The notes below the pieces were generated by a model. The model searched no databases. It saw only the letters and a list, made by a program, of their open reading frames with translations, and was not told where the DNA came from. Shown one piece after another: positions 23,647-32,257 of a stretch of 36,029 nucleotides of DNA. The translations under genes and the position numbers were made by a program. The stretch is from JBPBQZ01 sp050955105 (GTDB taxonomy: Bacteria; Pseudomonadota; Gammaproteobacteria; Burkholderiales; Burkholderiaceae), in NCBI GenBank assembly GCA_050955105.1, contig JBPBQZ010000110.1:1-36029 (forward strand). The letters are read 5' to 3'. Position 1 is the stretch's first letter. Each line of letters begins with the position of its first letter.

Positions 23647-25065
23647 GTGAACCACCCCACGCTGCATCCCGCCTTTGTCCGTCGCGCGTTTCCGGACGAA
23701 CTCCTCGCGCAATTGAAAGCCTTGTTCGCCGAACGAGTCAGCACTGCCGAGGCCGTACGCGCCCACCACGGTCGCGACGAGTCGGCGTTCGACCCGCAGT
23801 TGCCCGATGCGGTCGTCTTCGCGCAAACCACCGAAGAAGTGTCGCAAATCGTCAAACTTTGCGCGCAGCATCAGGTGCCGGTGATTCCCTACGGCAACGG
23901 TTCGTCGCTGGAAGGCCACCTGCTGGCCATCCACGGCGGCGTCTCGGTTGATCTTTCGGGAATGAACCGTGTCATTGCGGTCGACGTCGACGATCTGACC
24001 GTAACCGTCGAGGCCGGCGTATCGCGCAAACAGCTCAATGAGCATCTGCGCGAGACCGGACTGTTCTTTCCGATTGACCCGGGCGCGGATGCAAGCATCG
24101 GCGGCATGTCCGCCACGCGCGCTTCCGGCACCAATGCCGTGCGCTACGGTTCGATGCGCGAAAACGTGCTGGCGCTGACGGTGGTGCGCGCCGACGGCAC
24201 CATCATCAAGACCGGCACGCGCGCCAAGAAGTCGGCGTCGGGATATGACCTGACGCGTCTGTTTGTCGGATCGGAAGGCACGCTGGGCGTTATTACCGAA
24301 ATAACCGTGCGCTTGTATCCGCAGCCCGAAGCCGTGTCGGCCGCCATCTGCGCCTTCCCCAGTATGGGCGAGGCGGTGCGCTCGGTGATTCAGATCATTC
24401 AGCTGGGCGTGCCGATCGCGCGCGTCGAATTCGTCGATGCGCTGGCGATCAGCGCCATCAACGCCCATTCGCAGATGACGATGAAAGCCTCGCCGACGCT
24501 GTTTTTCGAGTTCCACGGCAGCCCCGCGGGCGTTGCTGAACAAGCGGGAATCGTGCAGGAAATTGCCACGGAAAATGGCGGCCAGGACTTTGCCTGGGCA
24601 ACCCATCCGGAAGATCGCAGCCGGCTTTGGAACGCGCGCCACAATGCGTTGTTCGCGATTTTGCAGACGCAGCCGGGCAGCCGTGCGATCACGACCGACG
24701 TTTGCGTACCGATTTCGCGGCTGGCTGAATGCGTGGTTGAGACAGAGCGCGATTTGAACGCGTCAGGATTGAAATGCCCAATTGTCGGCCATGTCGGCGA
24801 CGGCAATTTTCATGTGTGTATTCTGGTCGATCCGACGCGGCCCGAGCAATTTGCCGCGGCGGAGCGCCTGAACCAGCGCATCGTTGCGCGCGCACTCGCG
24901 ATGGATGGCACTTGCACCGGCGAGCATGGCATCGGCCTGCACAAAATGGGCTTCTTGATCGACGAACACGGCGCCGAAGCCATTGCGACGATGCGCGCAA
25001 TCAAGCATGCGCTCGATCCTCACAACCTGATGAATCCAGGCAAAGTGTTCGACTTCGTCGATTAG
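23647..25065 (+). CDS. FAD-binding oxidase, D-lactate dehydrogenase (cytochrome)/glycolate oxidase GlcD type
   Basis: The 472-residue protein is a vanillyl-alcohol-oxidase-fold flavoprotein. The FAD domain (about residues 50-230) has PYGNGSSLEGH near residue 79, IDPGADASIGGM near 139 and GSEGTLGVITE near 210. The C-terminal domain has HVGDGNFH and the conserved GEHGIGLHKM near residue 433, ending NPGKVFDF. Sequence resembles D-lactate dehydrogenases such as human LDHD and yeast Dld1, which pass electrons to cytochrome c or quinone; the exact substrate is not fixed. The start is GTG with AGGAG about nine bases upstream. It is divergent from the adenosyltransferase. Confidence 0.93.
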   Translation: MNHPTLHPAFVRRAFPDELLAQLKALFAERVSTAEAVRAHHGRDESAFDPQLPDAVVFAQTTEEVSQIVKLCAQHQVPVIPYGNGSSLEGHLLAIHGGVSVDLSGMNRVIAVDVDDLTVTVEAGVSRKQLNEHLRETGLFFPIDPGADASIGGMSATRASGTNAVRYGSMRENVLALTVVRADGTIIKTGTRAKKSASGYDLTRLFVGSEGTLGVITEITVRLYPQPEAVSAAICAFPSMGEAVRSVIQIIQLGVPIARVEFVDALAISAINAHSQMTMKASPTLFFEFHGSPAGVAEQAGIVQEIATENGGQDFAWATHPEDRSRLWNARHNALFAILQTQPGSRAITTDVCVPISRLAECVVETERDLNASGLKCPIVGHVGDGNFHVCILVDPTRPEQFAAAERLNQRIVARALAMDGTCTGEHGIGLHKMGFLIDEHGAEAIATMRAIKHALDPHNLMNPGKVFDFVD

Positions 25066-25077
25066 GCAGCGCGCGGC

Positions 25078-25230
25078 TTAGCGAATGCCGGAGCGGTATG
25101 CTTCGGCTTCGATTTCGAGGCGTTGAGCGTGCAAACGCAGCGCGTAGATCAATTCTTCGCGGAACCAGGCCAGGGCGCGGTGCGAAGCGATATCAAGACG
25201 GGAAAACAAGGAAAAGTTGCGTGAGCTCAT
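25078..25230 (-). CDS. Short conserved-looking ORF, 50 residues, unknown
   Basis: The peptide starts MSSRNFSLFSRLD and contains an amphipathic helix with WFREELIYALRLHAQRLEIEAEAY, cited here only as landmarks WFREEL and LEIEAEAY. It has no signal peptide or membrane segment. ATG is preceded by AGG at eight bases. A candidate promoter on the minus strand (TTGCAC, 17 bases, TACTAT) and a small palindrome lie upstream, which supports a real gene. Its end is 12 bases from the convergent FAD oxidase stop. The family is not recognised; it vaguely recalls small alpha-helical DUF1127-like proteins. Confidence 0.5.
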   Translation of the reverse strand: MSSRNFSLFSRLDIASHRALAWFREELIYALRLHAQRLEIEAEAYRSGIR

Positions 25231-25244
25231 GATGGCAGCCTGTT

Positions 25245-25259
25245 TAGGTGGAACACCTA
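25245..25259. repeat. Small palindrome upstream of the 50-residue ORF
   Basis: TAGGTG and CACCTA are separated by GAA. It would lie in the 5' untranslated region of the 50-residue ORF, 15 bases before its ATG, and could be a protein-binding site or a small hairpin near the ribosome site. Confidence 0.4.
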
Positions 25260-25336
25260 GGTAATAACCCTAATAGTACGCCTGCCTATATTGCGGTGCA
25301 ACACCTGTTGTTTATTTGTTGATTTAGTCCCCATCG

Positions 25337-26038
25337 ATGACCGATATTTCCCAAGGTTTGCGCGAAGTTCATCAGAGGATCGAGCAAGCGGCGGCCGCCG
25401 CGGGGCGCTCTGCCGCCGCAATAAACCTGCTGGCGGTGTCCAAGACCTTTGGGGCCGAACAAGTGCGAGCCGCCTATGACGCGGGCCAATGTGCGTTCGG
25501 TGAAAACTATCTGCAGGAAGCACTGGCGAAGCAGGACGCGCTGATTGCACTGCGCGAGCGCTTGACCTGGCACTTCATCGGCCCCATCCAAAGCAATAAA
25601 ACTCGCGCGATCGCCGAGCGCTTCGACTGGGTACATGCAATCGATCGATTGAAGATTGCCGAGCGGCTTGCCGAGCAGCGACCCGCGCAACTGCCGCCGC
25701 TGCAGGTCTGCATCCAGGTCAATATTCAGGGCGAGGCCAGCAAGAGCGGCGTGGCGCCGGACGCCGCGCTCGAACTGGCTCGCCAAATAGTCGAGTTGCC
25801 GCGCCTGCGTCTGCGTGGTCTGATGTCAATTCCCGAGGCGACAGTCGACGTCGACGCGCAACGCATACCGCACCGCGCGCTGCGCGAACTGGCCGAACAA
25901 CTGCGCGCTAACGGTATACCGCTCGATACGCTGTCGATGGGCATGTCGGCGGATCTGGAAGCCGCCGTCGCGGAAGGTGCCACCATAGTGCGCGTCGGCA
26001 GTGCAATTTTCGGCAGCAGGCCGCGGCCGCTTGCTTGA
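25337..26038 (+). CDS. yggS: YggS/PLPBP family pyridoxal-phosphate homeostasis protein
   Basis: This 233-residue protein is a single-domain PLP-binding barrel. It carries the cofactor Lys36 in LLAVSKT, the CAFGENYLQEA segment, WHFIGPIQSNK (near residue 75), GLMSIP and the phosphate-binding end SMGMSADLEAAVAEGATIVRVGSAIFG. No enzyme activity is known for the family; it buffers PLP and affects amino-acid pools. It is followed by proC after 44 bases, the usual pairing of these two genes in bacteria. The start has no strong ribosome site, but matches the family N-terminus. Confidence 0.97.
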   Translation: MTDISQGLREVHQRIEQAAAAAGRSAAAINLLAVSKTFGAEQVRAAYDAGQCAFGENYLQEALAKQDALIALRERLTWHFIGPIQSNKTRAIAERFDWVHAIDRLKIAERLAEQRPAQLPPLQVCIQVNIQGEASKSGVAPDAALELARQIVELPRLRLRGLMSIPEATVDVDAQRIPHRALRELAEQLRANGIPLDTLSMGMSADLEAAVAEGATIVRVGSAIFGSRPRPLA

Positions 26039-26082
26039 GCGGGGGCGGCCTGCCCGCATGACCATTCTTTAGGAAGAACCCA

Positions 26083-26916
26083 ATGGACGTCCTATTCATA
26101 GGCGGCGGCAATATGGCCAGCGCGCTGATCGGTGGACTACTGGCGCGTGGCGCGAAAGCCGCGCAATTGTGCGTCGTCGACCCATTACCCGACGCGCGCG
26201 AGCGCATTAGTTCGAGCTATTCGGTGCGCACGGCGGAAGTGGCGGACGACGCGCTGCTGCGCGCCGCCGAGGTCATCGTCCTGGCCGTCAAGCCGCAGCA
26301 ACTGAAAGCGGTAGCGACCGCTCTCGGGTCGCGCGTGGCCGATGCGCTGGTTCTCAGCATCGCCGCCGGAATCAGCGCCGTCGATCTGTCGCGGTGGTTG
26401 GGCGACCATCAACGGCTGGTGCGAGCAATGCCGAACACCCCGGCGCTGATCGGCAAGGGCATCACCGGCGCTTTTGCGTATTCCGGCACGCACGGTGAAT
26501 TGCCGCCGGCCGACCGCGCTCGCGCTGCACGCGTGCTGGAAGCGGTGGGCGCGCTCATTTGGTGCGATAGCGAAAGTCAGATCGACGCCATCACGGCCAT
26601 TTCAGGCAGCGGACCGGCCTACGTCTTCTATTTCATCGAGGCGCTGGAAGCGGCGGCGCGCCAACTGGGCTTCGATGACGCGCAGGCGCGCCAGTTGGCC
26701 CTCACGACGTTCTCGGGGTCAGTGGAATTGGCGCAGGCATCAGAGGAAAGCGTCGCCATGCTGCGTCAGCGGGTGACGTCGCCGGGCGGCACTACGGCTG
26801 CGGCGCTAGCGGCTTTCGAAGCGCACAAGGTGAGCGCGGGCATCGTCAGCGGGGCGCTGGCGGCGCAGCAGCGTGCACAGCAGATGGCCGAGGAGTTCGG
26901 ACGCGCCGAGGGCTGA
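26083..26916 (+). CDS. proC: Pyrroline-5-carboxylate reductase
   Basis: ProC reduces 1-pyrroline-5-carboxylate to proline with NAD(P)H. The 277-residue protein has the N-terminal Rossmann motif FIGGGNMASALIGG, the VLAVKPQQ strand, AMPNTPALIGKG near residue 117, and the C-terminal dimer and substrate region AISGSGPAYVFYFIEAL and RQRVTSPGGTT. AGGAAG lies nine bases before ATG. It follows yggS on the same strand and faces ubiA, with paired hairpins between. Confidence 0.98.
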   Translation: MDVLFIGGGNMASALIGGLLARGAKAAQLCVVDPLPDARERISSSYSVRTAEVADDALLRAAEVIVLAVKPQQLKAVATALGSRVADALVLSIAAGISAVDLSRWLGDHQRLVRAMPNTPALIGKGITGAFAYSGTHGELPPADRARAARVLEAVGALIWCDSESQIDAITAISGSGPAYVFYFIEALEAAARQLGFDDAQARQLALTTFSGSVELAQASEESVAMLRQRVTSPGGTTAAALAAFEAHKVSAGIVSGALAAQQRAQQMAEEFGRAEG

Positions 26917-26917
26917 C

Positions 26918-26989
26918 GAGCGTGAGACCGCGGCAGCGCACGCTCGACCGACTGCAGCAGACCACGGCAGCGCGCTGTCGCGGTCTGCT
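26918..26989. other. Two hairpins between convergent proC and ubiA
   Basis: The first has arms GAGCGTG (26918-26924) and CACGCTC (26939-26945). The second is larger: 17-base arms (26956-26972 and 26973-26989) that pair at 15 positions around a central CAGCGCGCTG palindrome, reaching the ubiA stop codon. Neither has a T-run, so they are candidate bidirectional or factor-assisted terminators. Confidence 0.5.
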
Positions 26990-27888
26990 CAGTGTGTCGC
27001 GTAATGCAGCGCCAGCCCGATGAAGAGGACTGCGCCAAGCCAATTATTGTGATTGAACGCGGCGAAGCAGCCAGCGCGATCGCGGTTGGCAATCAGCCGG
27101 TAGTGATACAGCGCGCAAGCCACGGCCAGCAGCAGTCCGACCCAGAACCACAGTGCGAAACCCAGCACGATGCCGAGCACTGCATAGATGCCAAGGAAAC
27201 CCGCGTAGCAAAGCATTACCGCGAGCACGTCGTAGCGACCGAAGGTGAGCGCCGACGTGCGGATGCCCAGCTTGACGTCGTCATCGCGGTCGACCATTGC
27301 GTATTCGGTGTCATAGGCAATCGCCCACAGCACGTTCGCCGCCAACATCACCCAGGCAATCAAAGGCACCTGGTTCTGCACGGCGGCGAAGGCCATCGGA
27401 ATGCCGAAACCGAAAGCGATGCCAAGATAAGCCTGTGGAATCGCGAAGAATCGCTTGGTGAACGGATAGCTGATCGCTACGAATAGCGCCGGCACCGACA
27501 ACCAGCGCGTGAGCGCGTTCAGCGGCAATATCAGCGCGAACGCCAGTATCGCCAGCACGGCGGCGATCAGCACCGCCTCCCAGGCGGCGATCTTGCCGGA
27601 CGTCAACGGCCGGTCGACCGTACGCTGCACATGCCGGTCGATATCTCGATCCGCATAGTCGTTGATCGCGCAACCCGCGGAGCGCATCAGGATCGTGCCG
27701 ATCACGAAGATCAGCACATAGAGCGGCGGCGGATGTCCGGACGAGGCAATCCACAGCGCCATCAGCGTGGGCCACAGCAGCAGCAGGCTACCGATCGGCT
27801 TATGCAGGCGTACCAGCCTGAAATAGAGTGTCGCGCGCCGGGCAAAAGCGGAGCTGTGGACCGAGCCGGGCTGGGAAGAAATAGTCAT
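26989..27888 (-). CDS. ubiA: 4-hydroxybenzoate octaprenyltransferase
   Basis: UbiA is a membrane prenyltransferase that attaches the polyprenyl chain to 4-hydroxybenzoate in ubiquinone synthesis. The 299-residue protein is strongly hydrophobic with about eight to nine membrane helices. Both Asp-rich metal/diphosphate motifs are present: NDYADRDIDRHV near residue 77, and DTEYAMVDRDDD near residue 198. The start MTISSQPGS precedes the conserved YFRLVRLHKPIGSLLLLWP. It lies downstream of dps on the same strand, 86 bases away, and is not obviously in an operon with it. Confidence 0.97.
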   Translation of the reverse strand: MTISSQPGSVHSSAFARRATLYFRLVRLHKPIGSLLLLWPTLMALWIASSGHPPPLYVLIFVIGTILMRSAGCAINDYADRDIDRHVQRTVDRPLTSGKIAAWEAVLIAAVLAILAFALILPLNALTRWLSVPALFVAISYPFTKRFFAIPQAYLGIAFGFGIPMAFAAVQNQVPLIAWVMLAANVLWAIAYDTEYAMVDRDDDVKLGIRTSALTFGRYDVLAVMLCYAGFLGIYAVLGIVLGFALWFWVGLLLAVACALYHYRLIANRDRAGCFAAFNHNNWLGAVLFIGLALHYATH

Positions 27889-27974
27889 TGAGAACGCAGG
27901 GAACCGCGAGGCAAATCAACTGGCAACGCACGGTGACCGGTGAATCAGCCACCGCGGTCGCTTGAGAGCAAAGA

Positions 27975-28463
27975 TCAGGCGAGCAGCGAACGCAACATCC
28001 ACGCGGTCTTTTCATGCACTTGCATGCGTTGCGTCAGCAAATCGGCGGTCGGCTCGTCGCCCACGGCGTCGGTTCGTGGGAACAGTTCGCGGGCGGTGCG
28101 CGTAACGGCTTCCTGACCTTCGACCAACTGGCGAATCATGTCGGTGGCTTCCGGAACGCCTTCCGCATGCGGAATCGACGACAAACGCGAGAACTCGGTG
28201 TAGGTGCCCGGCGCATTGAAACCCAAGGCGCGGATACGTTCGGCGATGTCATCCACGGCCACGGCCAGCTCGGTGTATTGGCCTTCGAACATCAGGTGCA
28301 GGGTATTGAACATCGGCCCCGTCACATTCCAGTGGAAATAGTGGGTCTTCAAGTACAGCGTGTAGGTGTCCGCAAGAACCTTGCTCAAGCCATCGGCAAT
28401 CTCTTTGCGCTCTTTGTCGCCGATGCCGATATTGACGCCGGGTGCGCCTTGTGTGCTGGCCAT
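27975..28463 (-). CDS. dps: DNA-binding ferritin-like protein Dps
   Basis: Dps stores iron by oxidising Fe2+ with hydrogen peroxide inside a 12-subunit shell, and can protect DNA in stress. The 162-residue protein has the ferroxidase-centre residues in HYFHWNVTGP and in the following MFEGQYTELAVAVDDIAERIRALG segment (landmarks FHWNVTG and DDIAERIRALG). It ends with a helix containing HEKTAWMLRSLLA. I chose the ATG at 28463 because GAGGAGAG sits five bases upstream; a longer frame to 28511 lacks this. The oxyR gene lies next upstream on the same strand, fitting peroxide control, and an AT-rich palindromic region lies between them. Confidence 0.97.
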   Translation of the reverse strand: MASTQGAPGVNIGIGDKERKEIADGLSKVLADTYTLYLKTHYFHWNVTGPMFNTLHLMFEGQYTELAVAVDDIAERIRALGFNAPGTYTEFSRLSSIPHAEGVPEATDMIRQLVEGQEAVTRTARELFPRTDAVGDEPTADLLTQRMQVHEKTAWMLRSLLA

Positions 28464-28609
28464 AATAACTCTCCTCGAAAGATGGAAGCGATGGTTGGTC
28501 TGGACCGGCACCGGGTGCCGGGTCGGCCACGATAGCTGCCGAACAGTTTATCCGATCGCGCGAAGCCGACCTGCAGTGACGTGGTTCGCGCCGACCTCAC
28601 CTGAACGAG

Positions 28610-28670
28610 ATCAAATCATAATATAAAACTATCAAATCTCTTATTTGATTAAAACAATGCTATCGATAGC
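28610..28670 (-). promoter_or_regulatory. AT-rich palindromic region upstream of dps (candidate promoter/operator)
   Basis: ATCAAAT occurs at 28610-28616 and 28631-28637, exactly 21 bases (two helical turns) apart. The second copy is followed by an inverted copy ATTTGAT (28643-28649) after CTCTT. A further palindrome, GCTATCGATAGC, lies at 28659-28670. The region is much richer in A and T than its surroundings. TATATT and TATTAT on the minus strand are possible -10 boxes; no -35 is certain. It does not show the spaced ATAG/CTAT pattern of E. coli OxyR sites. Confidence 0.5.
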
Positions 28671-28755
28671 CGCCTTGATCCCTCGCTGTTCGGCGCGAGA
28701 CACCTTGCGCCCGGTCGTTCGCCAGAGGCGTAATAAGCCGGTCAGCGCCGCTCGT

Positions 28756-29730
28756 TCAATTGAGTTCAGCCGGCAGGTCCAGCGTTTCGGCACCCGGCAA
28801 CTCGCACGCCAATACCGCGCGATACAGTGCATCGATTGCCGCCATGCGCGTGAAGCTCTTGCGCCAGACCATCACCACGCGCCGCTCCGGCACCGGCTTG
28901 GAGAACGGCAGATAGCTCAGCATGGCGTCGGAGCGCGGCTTGCGCCCAGCCACATCGCTCGCCGCGCCGGCCTGGCGCACCGACGTGCTGGGCAACACGG
29001 TAATGCCGACGCCGCTGGCAACCATATGCCGAATCGTTTCGAGCGACGAGCCTTCGAAGGTTTTCTGAATGCCCTCCGCGCTTTGCGAAAACCGCATCAG
29101 CTCCGGGCACACGCCCAGCACGTGGTCGCGGAAGCAATGACCACTGCCGAGCAGCAGCATGGTCTCGCGCTTCAGGTCGTCGGCGTCGATGGTTGCACGC
29201 GCTTCCCAATGATGGCCCTTCGGCACCGCAACCACGAAGGACTCATCGTATAGCGGCCGCACCATCAGGCCACTTTCTGGAAAAGGCAGCGCCATGATGG
29301 CCACGTCGAGCTCGCCTTGCTTCAAGCGCTCGATCAATCGCAAGGTGAAATCTTCCTGCAGCATCAGCGGCATTTGTGGCACCGCGTCGATCATCTTCTT
29401 GACCAATCCCGGCAGCAGATACGGCCCGATGGTGTAGATCACGCCCAAACGTAGCGGACCCGCCAGCGGGTCTTTACCCTGCTTGGCGATCTCTTTGATT
29501 GCCGAGGTTTGTTCCAGCACGCGCTGCGCCTGCGCAATGATCTGCTCGCCAATTGCCGTGATGCTCACTTCGCTGGAACCGCGCTCGAAGATCTGCACGT
29601 TCAGCTCGTCTTCCAGCTTCTTCACGGCCACCGAAAGGGTCGGCTGGCTGACGAAACAGGCTTCGGCCGCACGGCCAAAATGGCGTTCCCGGGCAACCGC
29701 AAGAATGTATTTCAGTTCTGTAAGCGTCAT
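28756..29730 (-). CDS. oxyR: Hydrogen-peroxide sensor and LysR-type regulator OxyR
   Basis: The 324-residue protein is a LysR-type regulator: winged helix at residues 1-60 (LKYILAVARERHFGRAAEA, with SQPTLSVAVKKLE), then the effector domain. The peroxide-reactive Cys199 (GSGHCFRDH) and its partner Cys208 (GVCPEL) fall at exactly the E. coli OxyR positions, so the redox switch is intact. It should activate antioxidant genes, possibly dps just downstream. It lies 108 bases downstream of recG on the same strand, an order I recall from Burkholderia. Confidence 0.97.
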   Translation of the reverse strand: MTLTELKYILAVARERHFGRAAEACFVSQPTLSVAVKKLEDELNVQIFERGSSEVSITAIGEQIIAQAQRVLEQTSAIKEIAKQGKDPLAGPLRLGVIYTIGPYLLPGLVKKMIDAVPQMPLMLQEDFTLRLIERLKQGELDVAIMALPFPESGLMVRPLYDESFVVAVPKGHHWEARATIDADDLKRETMLLLGSGHCFRDHVLGVCPELMRFSQSAEGIQKTFEGSSLETIRHMVASGVGITVLPSTSVRQAGAASDVAGRKPRSDAMLSYLPFSKPVPERRVVMVWRKSFTRMAAIDALYRAVLACELPGAETLDLPAELN

Positions 29731-29838
29731 GGCGACAATCGGATCCCGACTTCCAATAGGTTTTTTCTTTTATACGCTACTGAAGGGATTTCGCCAAGCA
29801 TGAGCCGCGCCGCGGCGACCCCTGGCGCTGCTGACGCA

Positions 29839-32046
29839 TCAAGCGCTGAGATAGCGCTCGCGCGAACCGAGCCAACGGTCGAGATGAGCCAGCGCTGCAT
29901 CCGGAAACTCGGCAATCAGCCGCTGCGCCGCGCGCTGCGCCGGTTCGATCAGCCAGGCATCTAGTTCGAGATCGGCAAAGCGCAGCATCGCAGCGCCGGA
30001 CTGGCGCGCGCCCAGGAACTCGCCCGGGCCGCGAATCTCCAGGTCGCGCCGCGCAATCTCGAAGCCGTCGGTGGTTTCGCGAATCGCTTTCAGGCGCTCG
30101 CGCGCGGTCGCGGACAACGGCGTCCCATACATCACCACGCAAGTCGACGCGCGGCGACCGCGACCGATGCGACCGCGTAGCTGATGCAGTTGCGCGAGCC
30201 CGAAGCGCTCGCCGTGCTCGATCACCATCAGCGATGCATTGGGCACATCGATGCCTACTTCAATCACCGTGGTGGCCACCAGCAAATGCATCTGGCCCGC
30301 GGCGAATTCGTTCATCGCTGCCTGCTTTTCCGCCGCGCTGAGCCGACCGTGCAGCAAGCCGATGCGCAGTTCCGGCAAGGCCGCGGTGAGCGCTGCGCAG
30401 GTGTCCACGGCGGTCTGCAGCTGCAACGCCTCGCTTTCCTCAATCAGCGGGCATACCCAATAAACCTGCTCTCCATTCAGCGCCGCGTGCCGCACGCGAG
30501 CGATGACCTCGGCGCGGCGGGTATCGGACAGCAAGCGCGTGACGATCGGCGTGCGCCCCGGGGGCAGTTCGTCGATCGCCGAGACGTCGAGGTCGGCGTA
30601 GTAAGTCATCGCCAGCGTGCGTGGGATCGGGGTAGCACTCATCATCAGTTGGTGCGGCATCCATGCATCGGCCGCGGGCTCATTGACGGCTTCGTCAGAC
30701 GCGTCGCCTGCGTCGGCGCCCGCCTTGTGCCGCAGCGCCAGGCGCTGACTCACGCCGAAGCGATGCTGTTCGTCGACGATGGCGAGACCGAGCCGTGCAA
30801 AGCGCACTTTCTGCTGGATGATTGCGTGTGTGCCGACGGTGAGTTGCGCCGCGCCCGCCGCGACCGCGAGCAGCGCGGCACGCTTCTCGCGCGCGCCCAA
30901 GCCCCCGGCCAGCCACGCCACCGTCACGCCGAGCGGCTGCAGCCAGCCGTGCAACTTGCGCGCATGCTGCTCGGCCAGCAGTTCGGTTGGCGCCATCAGC
31001 GCCACCTGGTAACCGGCATCGATGGCTTGCGCCGCGGCCAGCGCCGCGATCACGGTTTTGCCGCTGCCCACGTCCCCTTGCAGCAAGCGCTGCATCGGCG
31101 ATCCGGCCGTCAGATCTTCCGAGATCTCCGCCCAGACGCGCCGCTGCGCGGCCGTCAATTCGAATGGCAGCGCGGCATGCAGGCGCTCGATCAAGCGTGG
31201 CGACGCGGCGCTGTCGGGCGGCAGCGCCATGCGTGGCGCCACCTGCCGGTGGCGTGCCGCGCGCGCCCGTGCCAGCGACAACTGCTGCGCCAACATCTCG
31301 TCGAACTTCACACGCACCCACGCCGGATGCGAGCGCTGGTCGAGCGCCTGCGGGTCGTCGGCAAGCGTGGGATGGTGCAAGGTCGCGACTGCCTCGGCCA
31401 ATGAGGGCAAGCCAGGCACGACCGCAGCCATGTCAGCAAGAACCGGCGCCGGCAGGCACTCAGGCAGCACCGTCGCGCGCAATGCGGCATCGATCGAGCG
31501 CCGTAACACCGTTTGACTCAAACCGGCGGTGGTTGAATAAACCGGCGTCAGGGTCTCGGGCAACGGCGTCGAGACGTCGACGATGCGATAGGCCGGATGC
31601 ACCATTTCCAGACCGAAAAAGCCGCCCCGCACATCGCCGCGCGCCCGCAGACGCACGCCTTCCGCCAATTGTTTCAGTTGGCTGCCGTAGAAATTCAGAA
31701 AGCGTAGCGAGATGTCATCGCCGGCCTCGTCGCGCAGGCGCACGATCAACTGGCGACGCGGTTTATAGGCAACTTCCGCGTCGAATATCACGCCCTCCAC
31801 CTGCGCATTCATGCCGGGCAACAAGTTGCCGATCGGGTTCAGCCGAGTTTCGTCGTCGTAGCGAATAGGCAGATGCAGCACCAGATCGATCGACCGTTCG
31901 AGCCCCAAGCTCGCCAGCTTGGCGGTGACGCCTGTTGCGGGGGATTTGGCAGGCTTGGCACGCGACGCTCGCCGCGCGGCCGCCGGCGCTTCGGCCGACG
32001 CTAGCGCGGGTGCTTCAGGCAAGGGATTGAGCGCGTCTTTAGGCAT
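29839..32046 (-). CDS. recG: ATP-dependent DNA helicase RecG
   Basis: RecG remodels stalled replication forks and Holliday junctions. The 735-residue protein has the N-terminal wedge (OB-fold) domain, then helicase motif I LLQGDVGSGKT near residue 324, the Walker B-like motif II VDEQHRFG near residue 421, motif III MMSATPIPRTL, and motif VI QLRGRIGRGRR near the end. An Ala/Pro-rich N-terminal stretch of about 40 residues precedes the conserved part. I chose the ATG at 32046; the frame is open upstream to a GTG at 32082 without family support. It is divergent from the MarR gene. Confidence 0.97.
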   Translation of the reverse strand: MPKDALNPLPEAPALASAEAPAAARRASRAKPAKSPATGVTAKLASLGLERSIDLVLHLPIRYDDETRLNPIGNLLPGMNAQVEGVIFDAEVAYKPRRQLIVRLRDEAGDDISLRFLNFYGSQLKQLAEGVRLRARGDVRGGFFGLEMVHPAYRIVDVSTPLPETLTPVYSTTAGLSQTVLRRSIDAALRATVLPECLPAPVLADMAAVVPGLPSLAEAVATLHHPTLADDPQALDQRSHPAWVRVKFDEMLAQQLSLARARAARHRQVAPRMALPPDSAASPRLIERLHAALPFELTAAQRRVWAEISEDLTAGSPMQRLLQGDVGSGKTVIAALAAAQAIDAGYQVALMAPTELLAEQHARKLHGWLQPLGVTVAWLAGGLGAREKRAALLAVAAGAAQLTVGTHAIIQQKVRFARLGLAIVDEQHRFGVSQRLALRHKAGADAGDASDEAVNEPAADAWMPHQLMMSATPIPRTLAMTYYADLDVSAIDELPPGRTPIVTRLLSDTRRAEVIARVRHAALNGEQVYWVCPLIEESEALQLQTAVDTCAALTAALPELRIGLLHGRLSAAEKQAAMNEFAAGQMHLLVATTVIEVGIDVPNASLMVIEHGERFGLAQLHQLRGRIGRGRRASTCVVMYGTPLSATARERLKAIRETTDGFEIARRDLEIRGPGEFLGARQSGAAMLRFADLELDAWLIEPAQRAAQRLIAEFPDAALAHLDRWLGSRERYLSA

Positions 32047-32221
32047 GGTAATTCGTTGAAGTACTGAGCATGCGCTGCCCACCGCCGAAGCCGCTTCGCG
32101 CGCCGGAAGGCGACTCCAAGAAAGGCTCTGATCGAATCCGCGATTCTAATCGCTGGCCCCGTATGCAGGTAAGACGCAGCCGACTAATACCAAGGTATAT
32201 CGTCTCAATATTCTGGAGGCG

Positions 32222-32257
32222 GATGAAGTTAACGATAATATCCTCGGTAACTTCATC
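32222..32257. repeat. Perfect 10-bp inverted repeat upstream of the MarR-type gene
   Basis: GATGAAGTTA (32222-32231) and TAACTTCATC (32248-32257) are exact reverse complements, 16 bases apart, in AT-rich DNA between recG and the MarR gene. A smaller AAGT-CATA-ACTT element follows at 32290-32301, six bases before the start codon. Both are candidate operators for an autoregulating MarR dimer. A GATAAT sequence lies in the spacer of the first. Confidence 0.55.

Noticed and set aside
28608..28680. Classical OxyR binding site
   Set aside because: The ATAG/CTAT quartet with seven-base spacing is not present, although the region is palindromic.
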